Assembly: GCA_013397455.1 (NCBI GenBank)
Contig: VYZB01000036.1
Span: forward strand, 1,534,657-1,598,656
Length of the DNA stretch: 64,000 nucleotides
Source: Crotophaga sulcirostris
Taxonomy: Eukaryota; Chordata; Aves; Cuculiformes; Crotophagidae
Reading direction: 5' to 3'
Each line of letters begins with the position of its first letter. Within the stretch, counting starts at the first letter, position 1. Positions 1 to 11,278 of the stretch are shown here, one piece after another. The notes under the pieces were generated by a model. The model was not told where the DNA came from. It ran no database searches and worked only from the letters and a program-made list of their open reading frames with translations. Made by a program: the position numbers and the translations under genes.

Positions 1-3000
1 ACAGATCTTGTTTGTTGTACATGTGCATGTAAATACATAAAGTATTTACAAGCACCTGTGAACTTGAATGTGTCATTCACCCTGAGCAACACACATCATT
101 TCACAAGACTGAATTCTGCCAATGCAAAAAACAGATATGCATTCCTCAGTGAGAAGAGGCATATTTGATAAATATACAGCCCAATAAAATCAAGTCCAAA
201 AGACCATGAAACACAAGAAATATTTTCATACATTACTACCAAAGCTGGATTTTCTGTTGCACCCTGAGAAGTAAATTTGTGCATCCAAGTATTAATATTA
301 TTGCAGAAATGGAGATTTCTAGTATGCAACCAGTGCACAAATGCACAACCCTGTGTGCATGGATGAGAATTTGGATCTAGATGTTCAAAGAGGCAACAGA
401 AGAAATTAGAAATATGTTACGAGAAGTACAGATTTATGACAGCATAACATCAGTCACATATAATCATTAAAATGTTAAAGGAGTACTTGGGCAATCCACA
501 TACTTCATACAAAAGCAGTAAAACTGCCTTCTGAGCAGGAGCAAAATAATTGATTCCCCCTACCCCAAGATACTTTAGACATTTCCTGTCATGCTGAATT
601 TCTGAAGACAATGATGATATCCATTTATATCATTGTCATTCTTTTATGCAATGTGACATAAATGATATGAGGCATCTCAACAAGATACAGCAGGGCAGAA
701 AACTGTACCAGGGTCTGTGCATGAACTCAGTCTCAGTTCCCCATCACAAAATATATTTTGTGCTTTCCTTCAAAATTTTTATGCAATGAGGAAGAGTTAC
801 ATCATTGTTTCTGTTCCCCAAACACAATTAGGTGTAGCACATCCCTAATATTTAATATTTCATTAGAATCTGATTTTCTGTAAAACTCAGAAGGTGAATA
901 ACTGCATTCTTCATTTACTAATTTGGATTGGGAAGGAGATTTGTCACAACAATGTGACAAATAGCACTGTTCAAACTGCACATGTAGAGCTTTGATGACC
1001 TTCAAAATCATACTAGGTAATGCAGTGCCATGGTATTTTGAGGCATAAAAAGGGTTGTTGTTACAGAGTCGATCCTTCTATCAAATACTATGTTATATAC
1101 TAATTAAATTAAGGTTGCACTGACCTGAGCATAGTCTTTATTATAGCATTGAGGATTAACATCTCTGACAGTAGGCATGGTCTAAACAAGATAAATGTTA
1201 TGAAAGTATTTTGGACTCCAGCATTATATCAATAACAAAATGAAAACAATTATAAGGGTTGTGGACTTTTTAGAAAAAGACAGACAGACAACCCTAATGC
1301 TAGGGATCTCAAAACATCACCAGTTTAAGTCCTTTCCCTAAATCAGGGTTCTACACATTCCAGTCAAAGAATTACTGTTTATCTGTTCTCTTATTTTTCT
1401 CACTCCACGCTCTTCTTTTATCTTTATCCATCTCCATTGTCTGGAAGTGTTCACCTGAAGGCTTGACGATGAACACTTGGTCAAAACAGCAGCAATTCCT
1501 CAATGGTGTGTTTCCATAAATTAACATTTTGAGGTTGAAAACAGTTTCTTAATGCTCTCTCAGCCTGCCTTACATGTCCCGCTTGAGAATAGTGACTATC
1601 CTGGAACATCCTTGTGAAATTTAACTTGTATTTTCATAGGAGAGAAAGGCAAGGGCTGCTATTGCATCCCCAGAAACTGAAAGGTCTTGTAAAAGAAATA
1701 AAAACTCTGTTCTAAGACAGGGGTCTTAGGGTTCTTCTTCACGTCTGTCTATTTGAGACTATTGAACCAGTCACAAGTAATTAATGAGTTAGTTTTAAAA
1801 GATGTAAGCTACAATGATAATTTAATACCCTAACAGCTTTGGTTTCTATAAGCCCACCACATCTCATTATTCTCAGGATAACAGTAAAACTAGCATAAAC
1901 TGGTTTCTTTTATGTCGTTTATTCTTCAAACAAAACACCACCCAGAAGCTAAAAAGAGATCAGCAGAAAAGCTGTGGTATCAATACAGCCCACTTTATGT
2001 GGTGCAGAATTAGTGTTATTAGGGTTTATGGGGTTGTGGTTTTTTTCTTTTTCCTCTCAGAAGGTCCAGCTGAGTAAAATATCTCTTAAACTCTTCAAAA
2101 GACAAGCTTGCTTTGACTAGCCAGAAAGAAAGAAACAAGAGACAATACTGTTTTGTATACGAAGCATAAGGCAGATCGGAAAAACTCCTTATTAAGAAGT
2201 AGTTTTCATGGCAATGAAAGAACAAGACTTAAGCCTTGGTGTAAACAGACTGAAATTCACTTTTATAAACAGGTCCGATACTGACTCAGTGTTGAGGGCC
2301 TTCTTTTTCTATGTGTTTATTTGCAAGAGCCTTCCATTTAATATCAATTAGGTGGAGAAAAAAGCTTAAGTCCATGGCTGGCAAGGGTGAGTCTGGCAGT
2401 GGCTGCACTAGAATTGGGAATGTGCTGCACTGAAGTCTCAGCAATGTTCGAGCACGTATTGATACTAATCCCTCCTCAGCTTCAGTAGGCTGGCAGCAGT
2501 CCACCTATTAGTATGCAAAGCCATTTGTTATTGGAAAAATAGGGTTATTCCTCCACTTGGAAGTATGGATGTGTTCAGTCTTGTTTATTTGTTAGCTTTA
2601 GCAGAAAGTGAATTTGGTTTTTATCACTGTTCTTTGTACCTTTAGGGAGAATAAGCCCTGCTATACATACAGACTACACGCTCCTAATCCCCCCAAAATC
2701 CTTTTTTTTCCAGACCACAATTATATGAGGTATGTAGAAAGTAATCAAATAAAATTTAAACCATTAGTAGTAAAGGACTATTTTTTATTACTGTAACAGT
2801 TGTTACACTACAGCAGGCCCACCTCTCACATCTGTGATTTTTGTGATGAGTAAAGGTATATGTAAAAACTGAATTTTTGCTTGAGACACAAGCCTTGAAA
2901 ATTTCATCTATGTATATTTTCAGCAAACTAGCATTTTTACGAGTGCAGTAAATACTTTGAAAATGCACAACATAAAAAGGTAGTTAAGAAAATTATTAAT

Positions 3001-6000
3001 GGTGATAGTAGTGAAACAGAAAAAGTATACCTGTTCTAAAGTGCTTCCTACAGAAATCCAGTGCTGTTTTATTTTTCTGCCAAAAACTCTGAATATTCAT
3101 GCGAACTCTCTTAAAACATCCACCAAAGAATAATTTGCTGCTCCAAAACCTATCTGAAGTAGTTTTCTGCCCTGCAATTAACCAGGTTTTATTTTCTTTT
3201 TGTTTCCTTTTTAAGCCTTCCTTTGTAGAGACAGAGGCTTTATAACTTGTAGAGAAAACTGTCAGGATGAAAATGAGATACAGAACTACAGAGTATTTAA
3301 AGACAATCTATTGCAAATTGCAATGGTTCTGAACTGTAGTTGCTAGTGCAACTGTAATATCGGGGTGCCAGTTTAGCACACATTTCACATGGATGGTTTC
3401 ACAAAGAATGCAGTGATCATAATTCACATGGTATACTCTCCACAAACTCAGATGTTGTGTGCTTACAGGAATGCTAGTCAAACACAATCTAGATAGATGG
3501 AAATACCATTATGAACAGAACCATTTACCTCCCTTCATTTATTATGAATTTTGTTAAAACAATGGATCAACGTCACTTCACCTCCCCCATCCTTCTTTCT
3601 CACACATGTATGCGCACATTTAGAGTTTGGTCTTCTGCATTAAAATTATCATGCCAGAAAAGTTATAAATATGTAACGTAAAGTGGTTTTTGACAAGGGT
3701 ATTGGTTTTAATGATTTTAATCTCACCAACCGATTACAACAATTAATATAATCATCTTGCCCCCACTTTTCCCATTTAATTTTCTCTTTCCCAAGTATAT
3801 GAAACACAGAAAGTATGAGAAATTACCAATGCAGGACTTAAATACTAAAAAGCAACGAATAAGGAAATTAAGACTAAAATGAGATTTAGAATAATTAGAT
3901 GTTAATTATAGAGGGTATTTTTTTAAAAACTGACAGATTTGTAATGTACATTCATATCATCCTTTAGCATTATCAACTTACTTGAAAATATCAGTCCACA
4001 TCACAGTTGAAAAAAAGTTAGATTCCACAGCAAGGAAAGAAAATAGTGGTTGAAATTCCATTTTAAATTTCTGGTAACTTCCAATTGAAATATTGTAGTG
4101 AATATGTTTTTTAAAGTTTCTTGAGGAGAGCTGACACTGTAGAGATGCAGTAAGACAGCCCTGGACAGATGTTATCCGTTTCTCCCATATGCTAACTCAC
4201 TGTACTTTCAGAATGACTGTTAGCAACCTTGCCATTTTTTTTATGTTTTAAAAACTTATTAATACATTTAATATTTTCAGTTTGTTCTTTTAATGCTATC
4301 AAAAGATTAAATTTTAGAGGACATCACCTCTTCCATAACATGCTACTATTTATTCAAGAAATGTTCACTACTTCATTAGATGCTATAAAAAACATGAGCT
4401 CATAGGAACCTACTGGTTGGGGCTAGGCCTATGATTCCTCTGTGTAATCCACTTATCAGCTTTAAATATGAATACTCCAGAAGTTCTCTGCAGGGAAGCT
4501 AAAAAGCAAATCAGCACTTAAATCTTCTAGAAAGAACTGAGAAGAGAAGTTTTCCTCACAGAACCTTTTCAAAATTATTGGTCATAGAAAGCTGATGGAT
4601 GTCAGTTTTTTGTGAACAGCAGATGTTTCTGCCCTTTCAAAAATTACACGTTAAATGTTATTCTTAATATTGTAAGCTTTGAGCACTTCTGTTTTAGCCC
4701 TTAATTCAAACTTTTGCCAAATATTATAGTTCTAAAACACTTCTATTTTTTTCTAAATAATTTATCATGTAAAGCAATGAGCCACCTAGAACAAAGCATC
4801 AGTTCATAATTCCAAGATAAATACACATTTCTAAAAGCCAGAATTCAGATAACTGCAAATAAATGGTCAATTTTGCTGTAATTAACATATTTGAAACAAT
4901 GAATTTTAATAAATGACAGTTTTCCTTATTAAGGGACAATATTCCTAATAAGGACTGAGGGAAGATAAAAGTCAAATATAGTGGAATTAGATAAACATAA
5001 TTCCTGTCTTAAATTAGGAGGGGAGGAAAGCCATAAAATACATGGACAAGTAGCTCAATTTCATTTCCTAAAAAGTGGCAGAACAAGTAAACAAACACCA
5101 CCTGAGCACTTAAAAGATATGAAAGATACGCAGATGAGTAACAGTGAGAGCAGATTCATCAAGAACAAGTCACCTCAAAATAATCTAATTTTTTTTCTAT
5201 GACAGCATAATAGGCCCTTTGGATACAGGAAAAGCAGTCACATTGTCATCTGGCTTCAGTTTAGAAAGCCCTCTGATACTCTCTCACATGGCATTTTGAT
5301 ATGTAAACTAGGGAAACACTATCTGCATGCAATTACTACCAAGTGTCATTATTAAGAATTCACTGTCAGGCAGGACAAGATTTTCCAGTACTGTTCCACA
5401 GGGATGTGAGCGCATTCATTATTTTCTTTAACAGTTTAGGTAAAGAAAACTAAAGTATGGTTATTACATCTGGAACATGACACCATGGTGAGAGAACTGC
5501 CAATATATTGGATTAAAATGATCTCAACAAATTGAAGAAGTTTGAAGAACATTCTGGACAAATAAGGGCAAGATCTGCATTTCATGGTAGAAAATTAACA
5601 TTATTGCAGAATGTGAATAACTGGTAGAGAGCAATAATATTCCATTAGTACCAGTGGCTCTATGTGTCACCAGCTATATATGACAATATTTTATGCAAAA
5701 ATGCCTTTTGGAGATTTATAAAGAGATTATTTTTAAACATTTCCATCCCATTCAACACCTGCAAGACTTTAGCTGGAATATTATACCAAATTTTGAGAAC
5801 AGTATTTTAGGAACAGCAAGATACACTTCAGAGGAGTCGTTAAGAAAACAAAACCCATAGTAAGTGGTTAAAGTAGAAAGATCTGTTTACTCCAGAGAAG
5901 AAAAGATTGAGGGACAATATGATAATAATAAAAATGTAAAATGGTAGGAATATTAAGAAAGCAAAATGCTATTATTCTTGTCCACTGTGGATGTGAGTTT

Positions 6001-6099
6001 AAAATAAGATGAAAATTTAAGATCATTATTCCATGACATGGAATAACAACTTCTATTTGCAAGAATGAACAGTTAAGTTAAACCTAAGCAAAATCTCTC
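1..6099. other. Unannotated AT-rich intron
   Basis: I see no gene, repeat family or RNA here. Open frames are short, lack recognisable motifs and are what AT-rich intron gives by chance. Confidence 0.6.
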
Positions 6100-6276
6100 T
6101 AACAGAAGGCAGTGAAACAATGGATTGCCTGGAAGCACTATGAAATTCCTTTAGCAGGTTTTTTCAAGAATAGGCTGGACAAGCATCTGCCAGCACTTAA
6201 TCCTGACACTGGCAGTAGGATAGAACTGATAACTCTTCAAAATCACTTCCAAATTTATTTTACACTGTTTTTATGA
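6100..6276 (+). repeat. Old CR1 LINE 3' fragment (probable)
   Basis: The order of words is that of a CR1 3' end: a GCAGG...TTCAAGAATAGGCTGGACAAGC segment, then a segment corresponding to the GAACTGATGATCTC-like region, then a degenerate TTCCAA...TTATGATCCTA tail. It is strongly diverged, so the family is likely but the exact limits are not. Confidence 0.5.
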
Positions 6277-6627
6277 TCCTACACTGATTGTTAATTATTA
6301 CTATACAAGTAAAAGCATACGGACTGTCACAGTGTACAATATATAGCAACATGCTATTAAGAGCTATGTGTAAAACTAACATGTATGCTCGACTTTTGGT
6401 GAAAATTGACCAGAGCATTTACTCAAGGTCCAAAACTATGAAAATCATTAAACAAGTGCCTGAATTTTAAATATAGACATGAGGTGTAACAATGTGAATT
6501 TAAACTCACATATAACAGGTTTCTACAGAGAAAAAAACTGAAGTCATTCAAAAATGTTATTCTTCATTAGACTTACATTCACACTTTACAGCTTAATGTA
6601 CTGTAATATTGATTCTATTAAAAACAG

Positions 6628-6700
6628 ACAAACAGAAAAAGAAAAACAAAACAAAACCCCCAAACTAACCAACCAACCAAACACCAAAAAATCCACTAAA
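6628..6700. repeat. A/C-rich low-complexity tract
   Basis: A run of AAAACAAAAC, CCCCAAACTAACC and AACCAACCAAAC units. It is simple-sequence DNA with no coding meaning. Confidence 0.75.
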
Positions 6701-7639
6701 AAATATCAAAACTGAAACCTTTTTATTTTTCAGTTTAAAATATTTGGAGATTCACAATATTATGTATCTGGAATAGAAAAAGACACATTCCACATTTCGC
6801 ATCACAACCTGCAGAATTCTGCCTATCACGTTTCAACAGTGATTCTGGATTAGATTTCAGTCATAACCACATGCCACACCACATAACCACAAACACCTCT
6901 ATGCCTGAGGTGAGCCAAGGGAAAATATGTAAGTCTGCACAAGTAGTGATTTAGTTTTGCATTAGAACTTAAGGCTAAAAAGCATACATCTGAGATCAGT
7001 AGGAATTTTCAATTAAATTACATCTTTTTTCCCTCCTCTTTCTCTTTTTTAATAGATTTTAAGTGACTTCTCCACTAATACTGTTATTAAATATTTATAT
7101 AACCAGAGCAAATATTGAGCGTTATGGATAAGATATCTGTTTGATGTTCTTTCCAGCAACAGAGCCTATGTCCTACTCTTTCAGAAAATGAACTCCTCAA
7201 GCCTGTAGAAAACAGTGGCTAAAACATATTCAAGAACTGAAAATGTCACATCTTCACTACACTGTCAGTGGATTTGCAGTAGGTAAGTAGCCATTAGGAG
7301 GGCTGCTCAAAGCAAAAGCCGTTATTTACAGCTGGTTTTATTCTCCTCCTTTCTTTCTCTAGGGTACCTACTCATGTCCTGTCCTTTCAATAGTTCTGAC
7401 TACAGACACCTCATTGTCCTTTAACAGTAAATGGGTACAATTCAGTCAGTTTAGTGATCACCACCTGCCATTTCAGAACACCATTTCTTCAAGCAAGTTA
7501 GTAAAAGGGTATATCTTTAATTCTACATTACATTCTTCAGTTGTAAACATGGAGCAGATAACATCTTTTAAAAAATAGATTTCTTTATGTGTTAGTCAAT
7601 TGAAATCATATAATGATATCTAGCACTTACATTAACTAC

Positions 7640-8498
7640 CAACCTGTCAGCCTCACTTCTGTGCTTGCGAAGATCGTGGAACAGATCCTCCTACAAGCTA
7701 TGCTAAGGCACACGGAGGACAGGGAGGTGATTTGAGACAGCCATCATGGTTTCATTGAGGGCAAGTCCTGCTGACCAACCTAGTGGTATTCTATGATGGA
7801 GTGACTACATCAGTGGACAAGGGAAGAGCTATGAATGTCATCTCTCTGGAATTCTGCAAAGCCTTTGACACAGTCCCTCACAACTTCCTTCTCTCTGAAC
7901 TAGAGAGATATGATTTTGATTGGTGGCCTGTTCAGTGGATCGGGAATTGGTTGGATGACTGTATCCAGTAGTGGTCAATGGTTCAATGTCCAGATGGAGA
8001 TCTGTGACAAGGAGTGTCTCTCAGAGGTCTGTATTAGGACAAGTACTGTTTAATACCTTCATCAATAACACAGACAGTGGGATCAAGTGAACCCTCAGCA
8101 AGTTTGCAGATGATACCAACACCAGTGGCATGGCTGACACGCCTGATGTCATTCAGAGAAACCAGGACAAGCTCTAGAAATACCTCTGGTATCAACACAG
8201 GCTGGGAGATGAAAGGATTGAGAGCAGCCCTGGGGAGAAGGACCTGGAAGTACTGGTGGATGAAAAGCTGAACATGAGCCGGGAATGTGTGCTCGCAGTC
8301 CAGAAGGCCGACCTTATCTTGGGCTGCAACAAAAGAAGCTTGGCCAGCAGGTCTAGGGACATGATCCTGCCTCTCTGCTTTTCTCTGTTGCAACTCCACC
8401 TGGAGCACTTTGTCCAGATCTGGAGCCTTGAGCACAAGAAACACATGGACCTATTGGAGCAAGTTCACAGAAGAGCCACAAAAACTATTAGAGGATGA
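7640..8498 (+). mobile_element. CR1 LINE, reverse transcriptase part (5' half of a split copy)
   Basis: CR1 is a non-LTR retrotransposon of birds and other reptiles whose ORF2 encodes endonuclease and reverse transcriptase. Here conceptual translation on the plus strand shows an RT start similar to [17 protein letters not shown] at about 7640, then [11 protein letters not shown] at 7849-7881, then the palm motif KFADDT at 8101-8118 and the later RATKTIRG at 8474-8497. The catalytic A-D-D is still readable, but in-frame stops (for example just before the palm motif) and frame changes show that the copy is dead. Similarity stops at 8498 in the middle of the ORF and resumes at about 9048, so this copy is interrupted by another CR1. 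Confidence 0.92.
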
Positions 8499-8512
8499 CT
8501 ATTAGAGGATGA
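8485..8512 (+). repeat. 14-bp tandem duplication at a CR1 insertion junction
   Basis: CTATTAGAGGATGA occurs twice head to tail (8485-8498 and 8499-8512), exactly where the older CR1 stops and the younger one begins. The first copy fits the older element's ORF. The second may be target-site or template-switch sequence made on insertion. Confidence 0.8.
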
Positions 8513-9047
8513 ATACTGTGTACAGTTCTGGGCCCCTCAGTTTGGGAAAGATGTCAGGATACTGGAGAATGTCCAGAGGAGGGCAACAAAGATGGTGAAA
8601 GGGCTGGAGCACAAGCCCTACGAGGAGCGACTGAGGGAGCTGGGGCTGTTTAGTCTGGAGAAGAGGAGGCTCAGGGGTGACCTTATTGCTCTCTACAACT
8701 ACCTAAAAGGAGGTNNNNNNNNNNNNNNNNNNNNNNNNNNNNNNNNNNNNNNNNNNNNNNNNNNNNNNNNNNNNNNNNNNNNNNNNNNNNNNNNNNNNNN
8801 NNNNNNNNNNNNNNNNNNNNNNNNNNNNNNNNNNNNNNNNNNNNNNNNNNNNNNNNNNNNNNNNNNNNNNNNNNNNNNNNNNNNNNNNNNNNNNNNNNNN
8901 NNNNNNNNNNNNNNNNNNNNNNNNNNNNNNNNNNNNNNNAGTGCCATGGTTTAGGTGATGAGATGGTGTTAGTGTTGGCTTATAGACTGGACTTGATGAT
9001 CTCAGAGGTCTCTTCCAACCTGGTTATACTGTGATACTGTGATACTA
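8513..9047 (+). mobile_element. Younger 5'-truncated CR1 inserted into the older CR1
   Basis: The stretch begins with the CAGTTCTGGGCCCCTCAGTT word of CR1, then encodes the [17 protein letters not shown] region, which stays open to the gap. It resumes after the gap with the 3' UTR (GGACTTGATGATCTCAGAGG, CTTCCAACC) and ends in the 3' repeat TGTGATACTGTGATACTA. It is more GC-rich and less decayed than the flanking CR1, which supports a later insertion. Its true length is uncertain because of the gap. Confidence 0.85.
8715..8939. other. Assembly gap of 225 N
   Basis: A run of N lies inside the younger CR1. The translated X stretches across it are meaningless. The real distance may differ from 225 bases. 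Confidence 0.99.
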
Positions 9048-9454
9048 TAAAGAGAGGCTGAGAGAGTTGGGGTCGTTCAGCCTGGAGAAGAGAAGGCTCC
9101 AAGAAGACCTTATTTCAACCTTTCAATACTTAAAGGGGGCCTATAAAAATGATGGGGACAAACCTTTTACAAAGGCCTGTTGCCACGAGACTAGGGCTAA
9201 TGGTTTTAAAGTAAAAGAGGGTAGATTCAGACTACATATAAGGAAGAAATTTTTTACAGTGAGGGTGGTGAAACACTGGAACGGGTTGCCCTGGTTGGTG
9301 GTAGAAGCCCCATCCCTGGAAATATCGAAGGTCAGGTTGGATGGGGCTGCTAAGCCCCTGATCTAGTTGAAGATGTCCCTGATCACTGCAGGGAGGTTGG
9401 ACAAAAGGACCTTTCAAGTTCCCTTCCAATCTAAACTATTCTGTGATTCTATAG
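9048..9454 (+). mobile_element. CR1 LINE, 3' part of the split copy
   Basis: This picks up at the [20 protein letters not shown] region, only about ten residues after the point where the copy ending at 8498 breaks off. It continues through the conserved FRLHIRKKFFTVRV and HWNGLP segments of the ORF2 C-terminus, then the 3' UTR, and ends in TTCTGTGATTCTATA. Together, 7640-8498 and 9048-9454 make one older CR1 copy broken by insertion. Confidence 0.9.
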
Positions 9455-10139
9455 CTCATCTCTATTTTTTCATACATACATCTTTTGTTACTTGTTATAT
9501 GAAAGAGCAAATATTCAGATAATTACATCCAGGAAGTTTCTCATATTGTTAAAGTTATTTCCATTTGTTTGCAGGAGTAATTATTATGCTTAAAATGCAA
9601 CTTTATTACATTTCTGCCAGTTGAGTGCTATTTACAATTCCATTAAGATGACCGTTAACAATACAGTTAGACGCATGCATAACTTTACACGGACAGTGTT
9701 ATTAAATTCAGTGAGTCAATAGATGACTTGCTTGTTAACTGCAATTTTATGCCCTAAGGAGATTCGTCAGTACTTGCTTAAATGAAAGGTTATAACCTTG
9801 ACTTTCAAATCTGACTTAATATTATTTTATATACTATAAGAAAAGCTTGAAATTCATTTTCCTCCAAGACCACTAAAAGACTTACCAGGTAAAATAAATT
9901 ATCATGACAACATTGTAACATTCAAGGACTGCACAATAATAACACCATGCACTGGCATCACTGTGTCTCAATATTTCAAGAGGAACATTTCATAGGTAAA
10001 AATCTGAATATGTTTACGTATATTACCTTATTGTTCCTGTAGAATAAGATCTGTAGCCTTGTCAATAAAGGTACTACTGATCGTGAAGAACAATGAACTA
10101 GTTTCTTTCATATATTCTCAGAGCAACAGACACAGAAGC
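9455..10139. other. Unannotated intron
   Basis: AT-rich sequence between two repeat blocks. Nothing recognisable. Confidence 0.55.
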
Positions 10140-10790
10140 TTGCTCAGTTCAGTTTGGGTTCTGCATGTAGATCTTCTGTGAACTCCTTCTGTGATGGTTG
10201 GGGACTCCTGGGAACTCCTGGAAGAATAACAGTGCTCTTGCTGCGCAGGGGAAAGGCAGCTGTGGAAGGCTGTGACTTCCAGCAGCTTCTAATGACGCTG
10301 TTCCTGATCAGTGGGTGCTTTGAGCTTTGAGCTGACTCTGAGTAGGGAGTGCTGGGCAAAGAGTATATAAAGGCCAGCCCAGAGTGCAGTTCCTAGAGAA
10401 GCAGTTTCTGCAGAGAGTGCACAAAAGCCGGCTACAAACTGTGCTGCTGAGGGAAGTGTTCATGTGCTCAGCAGCAGTGCTGCTGTGCTATGGGGTGCAT
10501 CCCCAGCACACACTTGAACAACTTCCTCAGCACGGCAGAGGCTCAGACCAAGCTCCCAGGGAAGGATGCATCTCTGCAGGCTTCTTACTGAGACTGGGGT
10601 CAGGGCTGATAGAGTCCTTTCCTGCAGGAGGTGTGTGCTGGGGAGCATCCACATCACCAAGCAGAGGAGCTGGGTCAAAGGAGGGGCAGGTAGAGTCTCT
10701 GCTTATTGGCTTGAGAAATGGAGACTCACAGGATGTTGAAGCCTGTGACTTACGACAGCAGGAGAAAAGCTGCATATGAAGATATTTGGT
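10140..10790 (+). other. GC-rich block with TATA box, possible solo LTR or retroelement 5' end
   Basis: This block is clearly richer in G and C than the intron around it and has a canonical TATATAAA at 10364-10371 in a GC-rich setting (GAGTATATAAAGGCCAGCCC), as in an LTR or a gene promoter. A 131-codon plus-strand open frame at 10384-10779 has no recognisable motif and no clear start codon at its beginning, so I do not call it a gene. A CR1 3' part follows directly. No convincing TG...CA ends, target duplication or polyadenylation signal could be fixed, so the class is open. Confidence 0.35.
10364..10371 (+). promoter_or_regulatory. TATA box candidate
   Basis: TATATAAA inside a GC-rich block. 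If functional, initiation would be expected near 10395. There is no evidence in the sequence that it drives a gene. Confidence 0.35.
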
Positions 10791-10799
10791 CCTGCTCAG

Positions 10800-11278
10800 A
10801 CCCAGAAGCAGTAGGCTGAGGGGGGGTGATCCTTCCCCTCTCCTGAGCACTGGTGAGACCACACCTTGAGTGTTGTGTCCAGTCCTAGGCTCCCCAGTAA
10901 AAGAGAGATATGGACATACTGGACTGAGTCCAGCAAAGGGCCACAAATCTGATTAAGGGCTTGAAGCATCTGTCATACAAGAAGAAACCAAGAGATCTGG
11001 GAGTTTTTAGCTTGGAGAAGGGAAGGCGTGAGAGGGGCACATACCAAATGACAGAAAAAACTGTTTAAGCATAAGAAAAATCTTTTTTTAGTATGCAAGC
11101 AGCTGAAGAGTGCAACAAATTACCCTGAAAAGTTGTGGAGTCTGCATCCCTGGAGATATTCAACGTTCAACTGGCTGTAGACCTGAACAACCTGCTGCTG
11201 TAGCTGTCTACTCTGAGCAGAGAGGAGTGGACTAGACATCTCCGGAGTGTCAGCCTCAACTGTTCTGTGGTTTTGTGA
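10800..11278 (+). repeat. CR1 LINE 3' part
   Basis: Characteristic CR1 words occur in order: GATCCTTCCCCTCTCCTGAG, ACTGGTGAGACCACACCTTG, TAGCTTGGAGAAGGGAAGGC, TGCATCCCTGGAGATATTCA, and the end TTCTGTGGTTTTGTGA. The copy is moderately diverged and the ORF is broken. Confidence 0.88.

Noticed and set aside
8034..8446. Minus-strand open frames of 136 and 84 codons
   Set aside because: They are antisense shadows of the CR1 reverse transcriptase region.
10384..10779. 131-codon open frame after the TATA box as a gene
   Set aside because: It does not begin at a clear ATG, has no recognisable domain and lies in a likely repeat. Overlapping open frames on the opposite strand are as long.
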